From Patiria pectinifera (taxonomy: Eukaryota; Echinodermata; Asteroidea; Valvatida; Asterinidae), in the NCBI GenBank assembly GCA_029964075.1, contig CM057136.1, positions 4,960,001 through 5,024,000 of the forward strand: a stretch of DNA of 64,000 bases, written 5' to 3'. A program made the translations under genes and the position numbers. Position 1 is the first letter of the stretch. Each line of letters begins with the position of its first letter. Positions 12,537 through 21,900 of the stretch are shown piece after piece. The notes under the pieces are model-generated. The model was not told the origin of the DNA. It saw only the letters and a program-made list of their open reading frames with translations, and searched no databases.

Positions 12537-13200
12537 GCGCGTGCTTGTTTCAAGTGTTAGGTTGGCTCAGTGCGGAAAGGGCATATTTTTCATCATTTTG
12601 GCCTAAAAACAGACAGAATCCACCGATGTTTGTTTGGTGCACATAACGTGAGTATGTCATGAGGTATTGTACGGAGTTTAGGGGCAAACTGTGCAGCGGT
12701 TCTGTGGGAAATGGCTTATTTGGAATGGACGTTTTTGTACTTAATTAGTGTTTTGTGTTGACAGCAATTTTGCGGGCTTCTGACTCTATGATGCGGAGCC
12801 TCATAGTTCTAGGAGTAGCTTAGCCCGACTGCGTCTGGCTGTACAGTACTATCGCAAGCTCTGTAGTACGGCCAGACGCCCGATGCTTCCACAGAGACTG
12901 AATTTTGTTGGCCGCCGATGTAGCGATTTTGCTACATCTTTCGATCGCGATTATCTTTTTATCCAGGACACAAAGTTAAGGTTCGTAGTCGTAGAGCGAC
13001 TCATAGCTTTTCGAAAAAACGTTGTTTGGTCTCAATATTTTCATCCATCTGGCCACAAGACGAATTTCAGTCATCAGATTCCACAAATATCGTCCCCCAT
13101 GCGATCCCCCATGTGATTTCAAAATTTCAAAATGCCGCGCTGTAATGTATGCAATATGCAGGCGCGCCCGCGCAAACTCATGAATATGCATAAACTGACT

Positions 13201-13232
13201 CTATGAGGCTCCGCTCACGCGGAGCCTCATAG
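13201..13232. repeat. 14-bp perfect hairpin
   Basis: CTATGAGGCTCCGC, loop TCAC, then GCGGAGCCTCATAG. A partly deleted version of the same hairpin is at 12787-12807. Both are followed by TTCTAGGAGTAG. Confidence 0.9.
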
Positions 13233-13241
13233 TTCTAGGAG

Positions 13242-13920
13242 TAGTCCGAAAATTTGGGACTCTCAATACTGTGTATGAGAGTCCCAAAACCTTAGGTATC
13301 CATATTGTGCAAAAGTTTGTGCTGCATGATAAAACCAGTGTGAATCAAATGTGCAAGCTTCTTACTCACTACAGTTTCTTCAATAATCCCTGAAACTTCT
13401 GCCCTGCAAAGTTGCTGTTGTGAGCATTGCATCACCAAAAATTTAGTGTTTAATTCTAATTTTGCAGGGAGTTATCGAAATCCAAACGCGAAACATCACA
13501 TTGATGTGTACTGCAATGCATTGTGCAAAAAGACTCCTCAGCTAAAACATTTTCATCGTGTAGATAAAACAGCGCCCTCTTGTTGATCTGAGTGAATGCA
13601 GAATGTTTCATTTTTTAACAGAGGGCGCTATGTTCATTTGGCCATCGATTAAAAAACAAGTAAGCTGCAAGGCTCTTCCTACACCTACCCAGAATACCTT
13701 GGGAATCACACCACCAATTCGAAAGCATGGAGAATAACGTGGATGGTTTTTGAACTGTCAAAAACTTGCCTTAAAATTGGATTCAAGGTCTCAAATTTTG
13801 CAGGTGACATGCTTGCAACTTAAGCCTTTTGATGTATGTGTTGTGTGGGCATTAATTAGCCGAATGGTGAGTAAAAAAACGTCAGTGGTAATTTTGCACG
13901 TTTTTATGCACTCACGGTCC
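13242..13920 (-). repeat. Repeat family B, copy 1
   Basis: Reverse complement of 23398-24124 over almost its whole length. Shared landmarks are the hairpin GGGACTCTCA..TGAGAGTCCC, GTGCAAAAG, CAGCGCCCTCTTGTTG, GATTAAAAAACAAGTAAGCT, AATTGGATT and GGTCCCAGTC. It lies between the 380-bp inverted arms. No open reading frame is shared by the copies. Confidence 0.8.
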
Positions 13921-14310
13921 CAGTCTGTGCATATTCATGAGTTTGCGCGGGCGCGCCTGCATATTGCATATATTACAGCGCGGCCGCCATTTTGAAATCG
14001 CATGGGGGATCGCATGGGGGACGATATTTGTGGAATCCGATGACTGAAATTCGTCTTGTGGCCAGATGGATGAAAATATTGAGACCAAACAACGTTTTTT
14101 CGAAAAGCTATGAGTCGCTCTACGACTACGAACCTTAACTTTGGAAATTTGTGTCCTGGATGAAAAGACAATCGCAATCGAAAGATGTAGCAAAATCGCT
14201 ACATCGGCGGCCAACAAAATTCAGTCTCTGTGGAAGCATCGGGCGTCTGGCCGTACTACAGAGCTTGCGATAGTACTGTACAGCCAGACGCAGTCGGGCT
14301 AGGAGTAGCT

Positions 14311-15750
14311 AAGGAAGGGAAAGACTCACCAAAACAGTTGACTAAATGACACTCAAAATTGACATTCTGATACTACTTGGCACATCTGAACAATTGGCAA
14401 TGACACCTTCTTGACTTCTAAAGACTGCTTTAGCCTGCAAAAGTCACTTTGGCATGTTTGGTACTGGACAGACATCTGCAAAAGTCAGTTTTGAACAGAA
14501 CTCGTAAAAAATAGAGGTGTCCTAAAAGTTAGGATTACCAGAATGGGGTCCTAAAACATGTAAAAGTAAGGATTACCGAATAACAGCATTACGTGGACGA
14601 CACGGTACGAAGGACGGCATCACATCAGATTTCAAACGTGGATGTGTGTTTTCATTCCATCATGATGATGTTGTGCCCATTCTTGAAAATCATGCATTCT
14701 CGAAAATGGGCAGGCACATTCTCGAAAATGTGCAACTGGATCCTTGCTCAATCTTGGCAAAAAATAACTCTTAATACGCGACAAGATAACGGTCTTGTCG
14801 ATGCCGAGCACCGGCTGCGCTTGGCAAGTCTAGCTGCATCCTCGTTCACTGATTCTTAATAATTATACTGTTGCAACGTATAGGATGCAACCCTGCAAAT
14901 AAATTCCCATAGACACTAGTGCTAAATGCCCATACTTCAAAATTCTTTTAAAAATACTCAGAACTCTCAGGTATAGGTAAGCTAAGCAATGAAATGAATG
15001 ATGTGTCGTTCGTCTTTCAATTTCTTTTTTTTTTTTTGGTGGGTTGACCATTGACTTTTCGAAATTCTCGCCCAAAGAAGACGACATTTTCCTTCCGGAA
15101 CGGCAGCCATCTCGAAAAAAAATCCCCACCTCATGGCAATGGCAAAACACTTTTCACTTTCATTGCCAATTGTATCCAAAATCCAAATGGAAGCCCCAAG
15201 TCCAGGGTTCATTGGGCCATCTCTTCATTGCCATATCTCTTCCATTCCCCCAGAACTCTAATATAGAGAATATTTATATATTATAACTTTTTGAGGCTAG
15301 GCGGGGCTTGATTTAGGCCTTTTTTATTTATTACCCGCCATCAGCTGCTGAAAAAAAGGCGCTGAAAAAAGTATACGCGTATTGGGGAGGGGGGGGGGGG
15401 AAAAAAAAAAGAAAAAGAATAAGAAGAAAGAATTCAGGAGGGGGGAGACGGGGGAGACGTAATTGTGAAGAAGATGAAGAATGAGAATGACAATGAATAG
15501 TGCTAATGCATTTTGCTTGCCATTTTTCTCATTTAATTTGCCACCAACACACCCATCCATAACGTCGCAGAGCTGGATCTCATCTAGTCGGACATCGTTT
15601 TTGTTCGTGGCACGCACATGTACATACAGGGACTTTGTACTTGTCTAGCCTAAACAAAGCACTTCCCCAGACTAGTTCCCTCCTCCCTTATTAAATTACA
15701 AATAATAGTAGGCAGGGCAAAATTCATAAATTGTGCACGTGGTATTCCCA
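14311..15750. other. Non-coding stretch
   Basis: No gene is recognised. 14681-14730 repeats ATTCTCGAAAATG words related to the minisatellite at 15761-15865. A purine-rich run lies at 15385-15450. A minus-strand open frame covers 15460-15617 but has no matching splice sites. Confidence 0.4.
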
Positions 15751-15760
15751 CCCAATCTTA

Positions 15761-15865
15761 AGAATGAGCGCTCATTTTCAAGAATGAGCGCTCATTTTCA
15801 AGAATGGGCGCTCATTCTTAAGAATACGCGCTCATTTTCGAGAATGCGTGATTTTCAAGAATGGG
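15761..15865. repeat. ~20-bp palindromic minisatellite
   Basis: About five units of AAGAATGAGCGCTCATTTTC with small changes. Each unit contains the palindrome GAGCGCTC flanked by self-complementary AT(T/G) bases, so each unit can fold on itself. Related single units lie at 14681-14730. Confidence 0.85.
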
Positions 15866-15967
15866 CACAACAATGATGTTCTTACTTCGTGTATCGGTCT
15901 GTCGGCGTCGGCAGCTCTTAACTGAATAACTCAGTGTAACTTAACTTAACCCTAGCAAAGATCGCAT

Positions 15968-15986
15968 AGCGCCGCCTAGCGGCGCT
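15968..15986. repeat. GC-rich hairpin
   Basis: AGCGCCGC, loop CTA, GCGGCGCT. It lies 40 bp before an AGAGGGCGCT decamer (16026-16035). Confidence 0.85.
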
Positions 15987-16411
15987 TAATAGGCAGTTGG
16001 TTTGGGCTCGAAACCCTTCAACGACAGAGGGCGCTAGTTACAACTATGGCGCCGCCCATTATGCATTAAATGTCAACAGTGAACTGGAAACGGGCATGTT
16101 TGACAGTGAGAAACGTTCTTTCAAAGAACTTCTTTGCTATTTTAAATACTATTATTAGTATAAGTGAAGCACTTAGCAGAAGTACTGCTAATCAGCCCGG
16201 GCCACTAGAAGAGTGTTCTGTGTGAGATGATCGAACAAACTCAGAGAATTTATGGAAATGTCAAGAATAAAACTTGAGGGCAGAGATGCATACCCTGCGA
16301 AGACTGAGGGGGGAATTTCCGACGTTTTTAGCGACAAGCCGTTCATCTTAGCGAAAGCAAGGCAAGTCTACATTTAGTCCGGTTTATGTGCTTTCTTCAT
16401 GTTCTTGTGAT

Positions 16412-16457
16412 TTGCGCAATCATAAGAATGCGTATGCGCATTCTTATGATTGTGCAA
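16412..16457. repeat. 21-bp-arm hairpin
   Basis: The arms TTGCGCAATCATAAGAATGC(G) and (C)GCATTCTTATGATTGTGCAA pair with one mismatch around a TATG loop. Confidence 0.9.
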
Positions 16458-16499
16458 TTAAGGATGTGACGTTTACACATGTAAACGTGTAAGCATGGT

Positions 16500-17000
16500 A
16501 AGGCCGAGTAAAAAAGAAAAAAAAGTATCTCGTCCGGGTTTTTGAAAAACAGGAGGAAGAGGGGCTTTTTATTTTTTATTTTTTATTTTTTTAAGATGGC
16601 CGCCATTTTAAAATTTCCTGCAACCGTTGGTGTTTCCACTGTTCAAAGACACTTTTATTATTTTAAAATGAAAGACAAGTTGTACAAGAGAACTGAACAT
16701 ATTTACAGTGTCCTTTAGAGTTGTATTGGTCTACCATTTAGTACCAAGAACAGTTTTACTAGATGCATTTGCTTTAACCACCAAAAGTCGTGATTCATTT
16801 TGGATGAGTGATTTTATAGATAAAATCAAGCACCAAATGTCAACTCTCAAAACCTAAAAGAGTTAAACGCCAAGCTATTAAGAATGTGGGTTTTGGGTTT
16901 TTTTTCTCATTAACATATGAAGATTGATTGCAAATATTTGAGGCAATGTTTTTATTCTATATAATTGGTCAGTTCATTTTTGCAAGTCTATATTTATTAA
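16500..17000. other. Non-coding stretch with TTTTTATT repeat
   Basis: Holds a short (TTTTTTATT)n run at 16566-16592 followed by AAGATGGCCGCCATTTT (16594-16610), a palindromic pair of YY1-type GCCGCCAT motifs. Nothing else is recognised. Confidence 0.4.
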
Positions 17001-17020
17001 TTCTACTACACAGACTTTAC

Positions 17021-17135
17021 CTGCAAATGCAGCGAAAAGATCACCTAGTGTCGTCTTGCCATCAAGTACTGTCCTTGCATACCACGGTTTTATAACTTTA
17101 ATTTTGGTTCGTATGGAAACGCAAACGAAAACCAT
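17021..17135 (-). CDS. Possible first coding exon of an unidentified minus-strand gene
   Basis: On the minus strand an ATG at 17135 opens a frame reading MVFVCVSIRTKIKVIKPW, then YARTVLDGKTTLGDLFAAFA. It ends at a good donor, GCAG|GTAAAG, at 17021/17020 (phase 1). The frame stays open upstream to another ATG at 17204. The residue make-up is protein-like, with a faint resemblance to ubiquitin-fold F1/RBD segments, but no family is recognised. I found no following exon with the right phase between here and the left edge, so it may be chance. Confidence 0.2.
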
Positions 17136-17345
17136 TGTGATGAAATCAAACAAAACAAAATGAAGACAGAAAACATTGGCCGCGCGAGCGAATTCTTTAA
17201 ACACATGCTCCAGCGTGAGCTAGTCTCATACCGGTTGCATTCTGGCTTTGAAGTCAGCATGTACCGCATACAGTACGGCAGACAGATTCCGGTTGAATTT
17301 TCAAACGACTGTAGTCTAAAACTATCAATATACATACATGTACGT

Positions 17346-17460
17346 AGTCTGGTTCTCTAGACCTGACAATTATTCCTGACGCTCACGTCTCAGCCTTGAC
17401 TCCATGGGCGCGTAGATTCATCAGGAATAGTCAGAATCTTTTGGTCTGGGAACCAAGTGG
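17346..17460. repeat. Short TIR repeat, GTCTGGTTC/GGTCTGGGAACC ends
   Basis: Opens with TAGTCTGGTTCTCTAGACC and closes with AATCTTTTGGTCTGGGAACC; the two ends are imperfect inverted copies. The closing half recurs at 62690-62730 (ATAGTCAGAATTTTTGGTCT then GGGAACCAGACTA). Confidence 0.55.
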
Positions 17461-18440
17461 GTGAGTTGTTGTGAACTCGCCATGCTCGCACTGTCGCAGG
17501 GGTAGCGATCACACGTCGATATTATGTGGTGTACAAAGTGACCGACAGAGTCTATACTGAAACTTCGACTCCCATATTTCGCAAGTATTTATTTTCCGAT
17601 GAATTTGTGGACTTTTTCAGTGTTTTTACTGCATTTTTCAAAAATAAAAAATAATAAAAAAATCCAGGCGGCCTCCAAAAAGGAAGCGGGCGGGAACGAG
17701 AAACTTGGGTTTTTTTTTACTTTGCCTAAACGAAAAAAATCAAATCCGTTTAGAAATTTTCCCAAACGTTTAAATGGAACTCAAATTTCAAAAATGGGAC
17801 CTTGTATTTTGCGCAATCTACCCTCCAGTTTTATTTACAAAGAATCTACGATGTTTATTTTGTTTAATTTATAAAGAATTAGAAACGCATTTTATAGTTG
17901 ATCACGTTCCAAGAAGTTTTATTAATGCATTGTTCCATGATCAGCAACTGTTTTGTGTCAAATTGATACACTGTGTTTGATGTTTTCAATGCGCCGCTGG
18001 ACCGAGATCGATGCCGGGCGGGGATGTCGCCTCTCCTAAGGTTATTCTGAGTGATTACCCAATTTTAAAACAATTCCGAGTCTGTCTTTTTTCTGTATTT
18101 TTCTCTGAATGTGCTTGTATTTGCTGCAGGGCTCGGTTTACCCGGGTGCTCGCATGCACCAGTGCATGTAGATTTTTGCTTGTGCACGTAGCTTTTTACT
18201 GAGCATGCACGACGTGCATGTAACTTTTTTAGCCACCAAAATACTCATTTCATGCATATATTTACTATTTACAAATGAGTGAGAATAAGAATAAAGTTTG
18301 TTGAATACTTGACCAGATAGTGTACAAACGTGTTATTTCTTTTATATATCCATAAATTATTCCTCGCAGCAGATTCAGAGTACGCGGTAAAATTTGGAGA
18401 TCCCGACGTCCTGCAACCTCCTCCGATCATGCATGTGATT

Positions 18441-18569
18441 TACCACGTGATACATGCTGCGGATAATTTGGTATCGCACTGACGCTCCGGGCATTCCTTA
18501 TGTCCGGATCATAAGTGTGATTCCAAATTATTAGCTGCGTTTATCACGTGGTCTCGTTATTGGCCAATC
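18441..18569. promoter_or_regulatory. Promoter-like cluster inside the hAT-like element
   Basis: Two CACGTG E-boxes (18444-18449, 18546-18551) sit at the ends of an inverted repeat whose arms share ACCACGTGATA, TAATTTGG and CACACT/CGCACT. The palindrome ATTGGCCAAT (two overlapping CCAAT boxes) follows at 18560-18569. It lies 350-480 bp before the putative start codon at 18919. No TATA box is clear. That it drives the FYVE-ARM gene is inference. Confidence 0.35.
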
Positions 18570-18845
18570 GGACGCCGCCTATCATATGCGCCACATGAAG
18601 CAGACGGGTAGCTCGGAGGGCTCCGATAATTTTGCACGCAAATGACCCTGGGTACTTGTGTCACTTGTCAGGTTAAAATCTAATTTCTACACGTTCGTAT
18701 GGGTCTTCATCGACGGCAAATTTCGTCGAAATGACACATACTGAACACGCGGGAAGGCAAATTTAGCTTTCTATGTGAGTACTCGACATATGTACGAAAT
18801 TATGTATGGCGGATCAATTTCGCCATGTTCGAAATGCCACAACAG

Positions 18846-18869
18846 CGTGGCGTTGTATACAACGCCACG
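18846..18869. repeat. Perfect 24-bp palindrome
   Basis: CGTGGCGTTGTA followed by its exact reverse complement, centred on GTATAC. If transcription starts upstream, it would form a strong hairpin in the 5' leader, 50 bp before the putative ATG. Confidence 0.95.
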
Positions 18870-18918
18870 TTCACGGGTGTACTGTCTGTAGAAAGTTCGA
18901 TGAATCAGAGAGAAAAAA

Positions 18919-18941
18919 ATGCCTTCAGAGAAGCAGACGGT
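18919..18941 (+). CDS. FYVE-ARM exon 1 (tentative start exon)
   Basis: ATG CCT TCA GAG AAG CAG ACG GT, then donor GTAAGT. Reads MPSEKQT plus two bases that complete V8 with the first base of exon 2, leading straight into W9 of the FYVE finger. It is the only donor I found between 18 and 24.4 kb that combines consensus, phase 2 and an open frame from an ATG. It is only eight codons and lies inside a hAT-like element, so a chance match is quite possible and the true start may lie elsewhere. Confidence 0.4.
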
Positions 18942-21900
18942 GTAAGTCAATTATGGTGCATGTGGGTTTTTCTTGGTGCATGTAGGTTTTTTGGTCTACA
19001 TGCACCAGTGCATGCCACTTTTTTTTTTGTAAATCGAGCCCTGATTTGCTGAAATCATCACTTGGTGTGTGCAGTAATCAAACCAATGGCTAGCACTTTC
19101 ATAATGATTTTAAAACCGGCAAGGAAAGTTTACCCTGCTCCCCCGTAAGCTACTCAAGTGAAGGCGTTATTTAAAACGATGTATTTTGATGCATTGGGAT
19201 TATTTTTCCCCCAAGTGCTGTAAAGTCCGCCGCTCCCTTAAAAAAAAAGTTACTGCCGCTTCCGTGACAAGGAAATCGATGACGATGATCCAGAATGTGT
19301 TTGGTGTTGGCGGGGGTAAAATAAAAACTAAAAAATCTTAGGGCGGGAGCTGAGGGGCGGTGTCATATTATGGGATCTATTATAGGAAGGAAGTTATATC
19401 AACGTAGATTATTTGCTCGTTTTACGCAAAAGTGCACCCCTCCCCCTTGAAAATATATTGTGATACGTAAAAAAAAATCTACCTCTGTAGGAACATTATT
19501 AAATGTTGCTGTCATTGGCAGAAAAACCTTCCTGTATATAAAAATTACATCGAAAAATAAAATTGTTGGATATTTATTATTTTTTTCAACATTTAAATTT
19601 GGTTGCCTGACGAGTGACGACCATAGGATGCATGTAGAACGTAAAATACAGACCCATGGATAAGGACACCTTTTTTAAAAATCCTTGTCAGTTAACATTT
19701 TCCCCAACGGCAAGTAAAGGTAACGCAGTCGTCAAAAAAAGGCCCACGGTCAAGTTGGTTTAGAATAAAATCTGGACAAGCAATACTGGCCTTACTGTTC
19801 TTCAGTCCAGTTTAAAAAAAGACGTGCATTCAATTAATTATTTGGAAAATCAACCCCCCCCCCCCGAATAAAAACCAACAACAACAAAAGAAAATACATT
19901 TATTTATCATTTATTCATGTAAAAAAAGCCCTTCCAGAGAATGATTGACAGCGGCATTGTTCAAATTGATACAATGCCACTCTCGTTGTTACAAAGTATA
20001 TGCCGTTGGGTTCAGCTGTAGGCCATCGAACTTTAAATCCGTTGATGACTTGCCGCCAGTAATTGGAGGATTCTTAGATGATAAACAGCGATGATAGTAT
20101 CTCAGCCAATGAAATGAGCCGGTTCCCGGCAAATAAATACGCCATTGGTTGCTTTCATCACGGTTCCGTCTGCTTTCATGAATATGACGTTCCTTCCACC
20201 AAGCGCAACTTCAGGTTGCCTAGAAATAATGTTGCTACAGAAGGCTCCCCTGTGATGCCAGGGCTGGGACTGCCGGTTGCGTAGCTTTTGTAAGAAAGCT
20301 TTCAAAGTTTGATGAACACAAAGCAGTAGTATTCCCAATAAAAAATGGATTAAAAATAGTGAACTATAGATTTTAACTGCACACCGATAGACATCCACCA
20401 TCCTTGATGACCTTTGAACCAGTGTTGGGAAGAGTCCCATACACGGGCACCACGCCGCCAAAGGAAACAGGTCAACTCCTACCTTTGTCAACTTGTATCT
20501 TGGGCAACTCATACATGTACCTTTAACTCATTGTACCAACTCATACCTTCGCCAAGTCGTACCTTTGCCAAGTACCTTTGCCTATTGTCATCGCCTACGG
20601 CATCCGTCCGTCCGGATGTCTAGGCAGCTTAGTTTCCGGATGATAACTAGAGTTAGAAATGATGTTTGGGATTGTAACTTTGGTAGGGGGTTGCCCTTGG
20701 GAATATGCAAGTTGGGATTGGTTTTGGAGTCAAAAGGTCAAAGGTCAAGCTCACAAATAAAGGTAAATGGTTTCCGAATGATAACTTCAGTTAGAAATCA
20801 CATTTTGCTGTTTAACTTGGGTAGGATTGCCCTTGGGTACAGACAAGTTGGGTTTGGTTTTGGGGTCAAAGGTCAAGGTCACCATTGTGAGTTAAAGGTA
20901 AATGGTTTCCGGATGATAACTTGAGTTAGAAATGAAATTTTTCCTGTCTAACTTAGGTAGGGGGTTGCCCTTGGGTACAGGCAAGTTGGGATTGGTTTTG
21001 GGATCAAAAGGTCAAAGGTTAAGGTCACCGTGGTGAGTCAAAGGTAAATGGTTTCCGGATGATAACTTTAGTTACCAATGAAATTTTGGTGTCTAACTTA
21101 GGTACATGAAGGGGGTTGCCCTTGGGTACAAGCAAGTTGGGATTGGTTTGGGGGTCAAAAGGTCAAAGGTGAAGGTCATCGCGGTGAGTTAGAGGTAAAT
21201 GGTTTCCGGATGATAACTTCAGTTAGAAATGAGATTTTGGTGTCAAACTTCGGTAGGGAGTTGCCCTTGGGTACAGGGAAGTTGGGATTGGTTTGGGGGT
21301 CAAAGGTTCAGGTCACTGTGGTGGGTTGAAGGTAAATGGTTTCCGGATGATTACCTGAGTTGGAAATGAATTTTTTGGTGTCTGACTTAGGTAGGGGGTT
21401 GCCCTTGGGTACAGGCAATTTGGGATTGGTTTTGGGGTCAAAAGGTCAAAGGTCACCATGGTGAGTTAAAGGTAAATGGTTTCTGGATGATAAATTGAGT
21501 TAGAAATGAAATTCTGTTGTACGAAGTGGGGGGTTGCCCTTGGGTACAGGCAAGTTCGGATTGGTTTTGGGGTCAAAGGGTCAAAGGTCAAGGTCACCGT
21601 GGTGAGATAAAGGTTAATGGTTTCCAGATGATATTTTGACTCTGGCTGAGGGGTTTCAACAGCAACGTTGTTACTTTTGAATCAGTTTTCTATCTCTCAT
21701 AACAAATAAGTTATAATTTATTTCCATGGCGCAAGCGAATTAAGCCGCAGCCTTTGCATGCATTGCACTTGTCAGTCCACGGACCGGTAGCAAACTGTGC
21801 AAGGTGACATTGTTTTGCCAGGCTGCGCCTGCACTTGCCAGTCAACGTGGCCATCCGTGCACAGTTGCATTGATGCAGTTCACCGTTTTCAACGGCATTA

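Larger units (their letters stand above)
12821..14301. repeat. Composite with 380-bp inverted arms
   Basis: 12821-13200 and 13921-14301 are reverse complements of each other with only scattered differences. They include CTGTACAGTACTATCGCAAG, TGTAGCGATTTTGCTACATC and GCAGGCGCGCCCGCGCAAAC. Each outer end carries a hairpin with GCGTCTGGC/GCCAGACGC stems. The 720-bp spacer is a hairpin (13201-13232) plus a copy of another repeat family (13242-13920). The words CTAGGAGTAG follow three of the ends (12810, 13234, 14299). Terminal hairpins next to CTAG/CTAA are reminiscent of Helitron 3' ends, but flanks do not fit, so no class is assigned. Confidence 0.85.
18127..19043. mobile_element. hAT-like element carrying promoter-like DNA and the putative start exon
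   Basis: 917 bp. The ends CAGGGCTCGGTTTAC and GTAAATCGAGCCCTG are inverted repeats, followed inside by GCATGCACCAGTGCATG on both sides. It is flanked by the perfect 8-bp duplication ATTTGCTG (18119-18126 and 19044-19051), the hAT hallmark. The centre (18300-18950) is CpG-rich, unlike the ends. It contains an imperfect inverted repeat (18441-18553) whose arms each start with CACGTG, the palindrome ATTGGCCAAT (18560-18569), a 24-bp palindrome, and an ATG plus splice donor that fit the FYVE-ARM gene. No transposase is seen. Either the element captured host sequence or its DNA has been recruited. Confidence 0.85.

Noticed and set aside
12883-14177. Similar ORFs in opposite orientation (VVVERLIAFRKNVVW) as a duplicated gene
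   Set aside because: They are explained by the 380-bp inverted arms and no codon-level conservation pattern is visible.
12821-14301. Calling the inverted-arm composite a Helitron
   Set aside because: CTAA/CTAG next to hairpins is suggestive, but the bases after the ends are G rather than T, the 5' ends are unclear and no Rep/helicase is present.
20102-20512. 136-codon minus-strand frame with a hydrophobic stretch
   Set aside because: No recognisable domain and no splice support. A handful of frames this long are expected by chance in 64 kb of six-frame AT-rich DNA.
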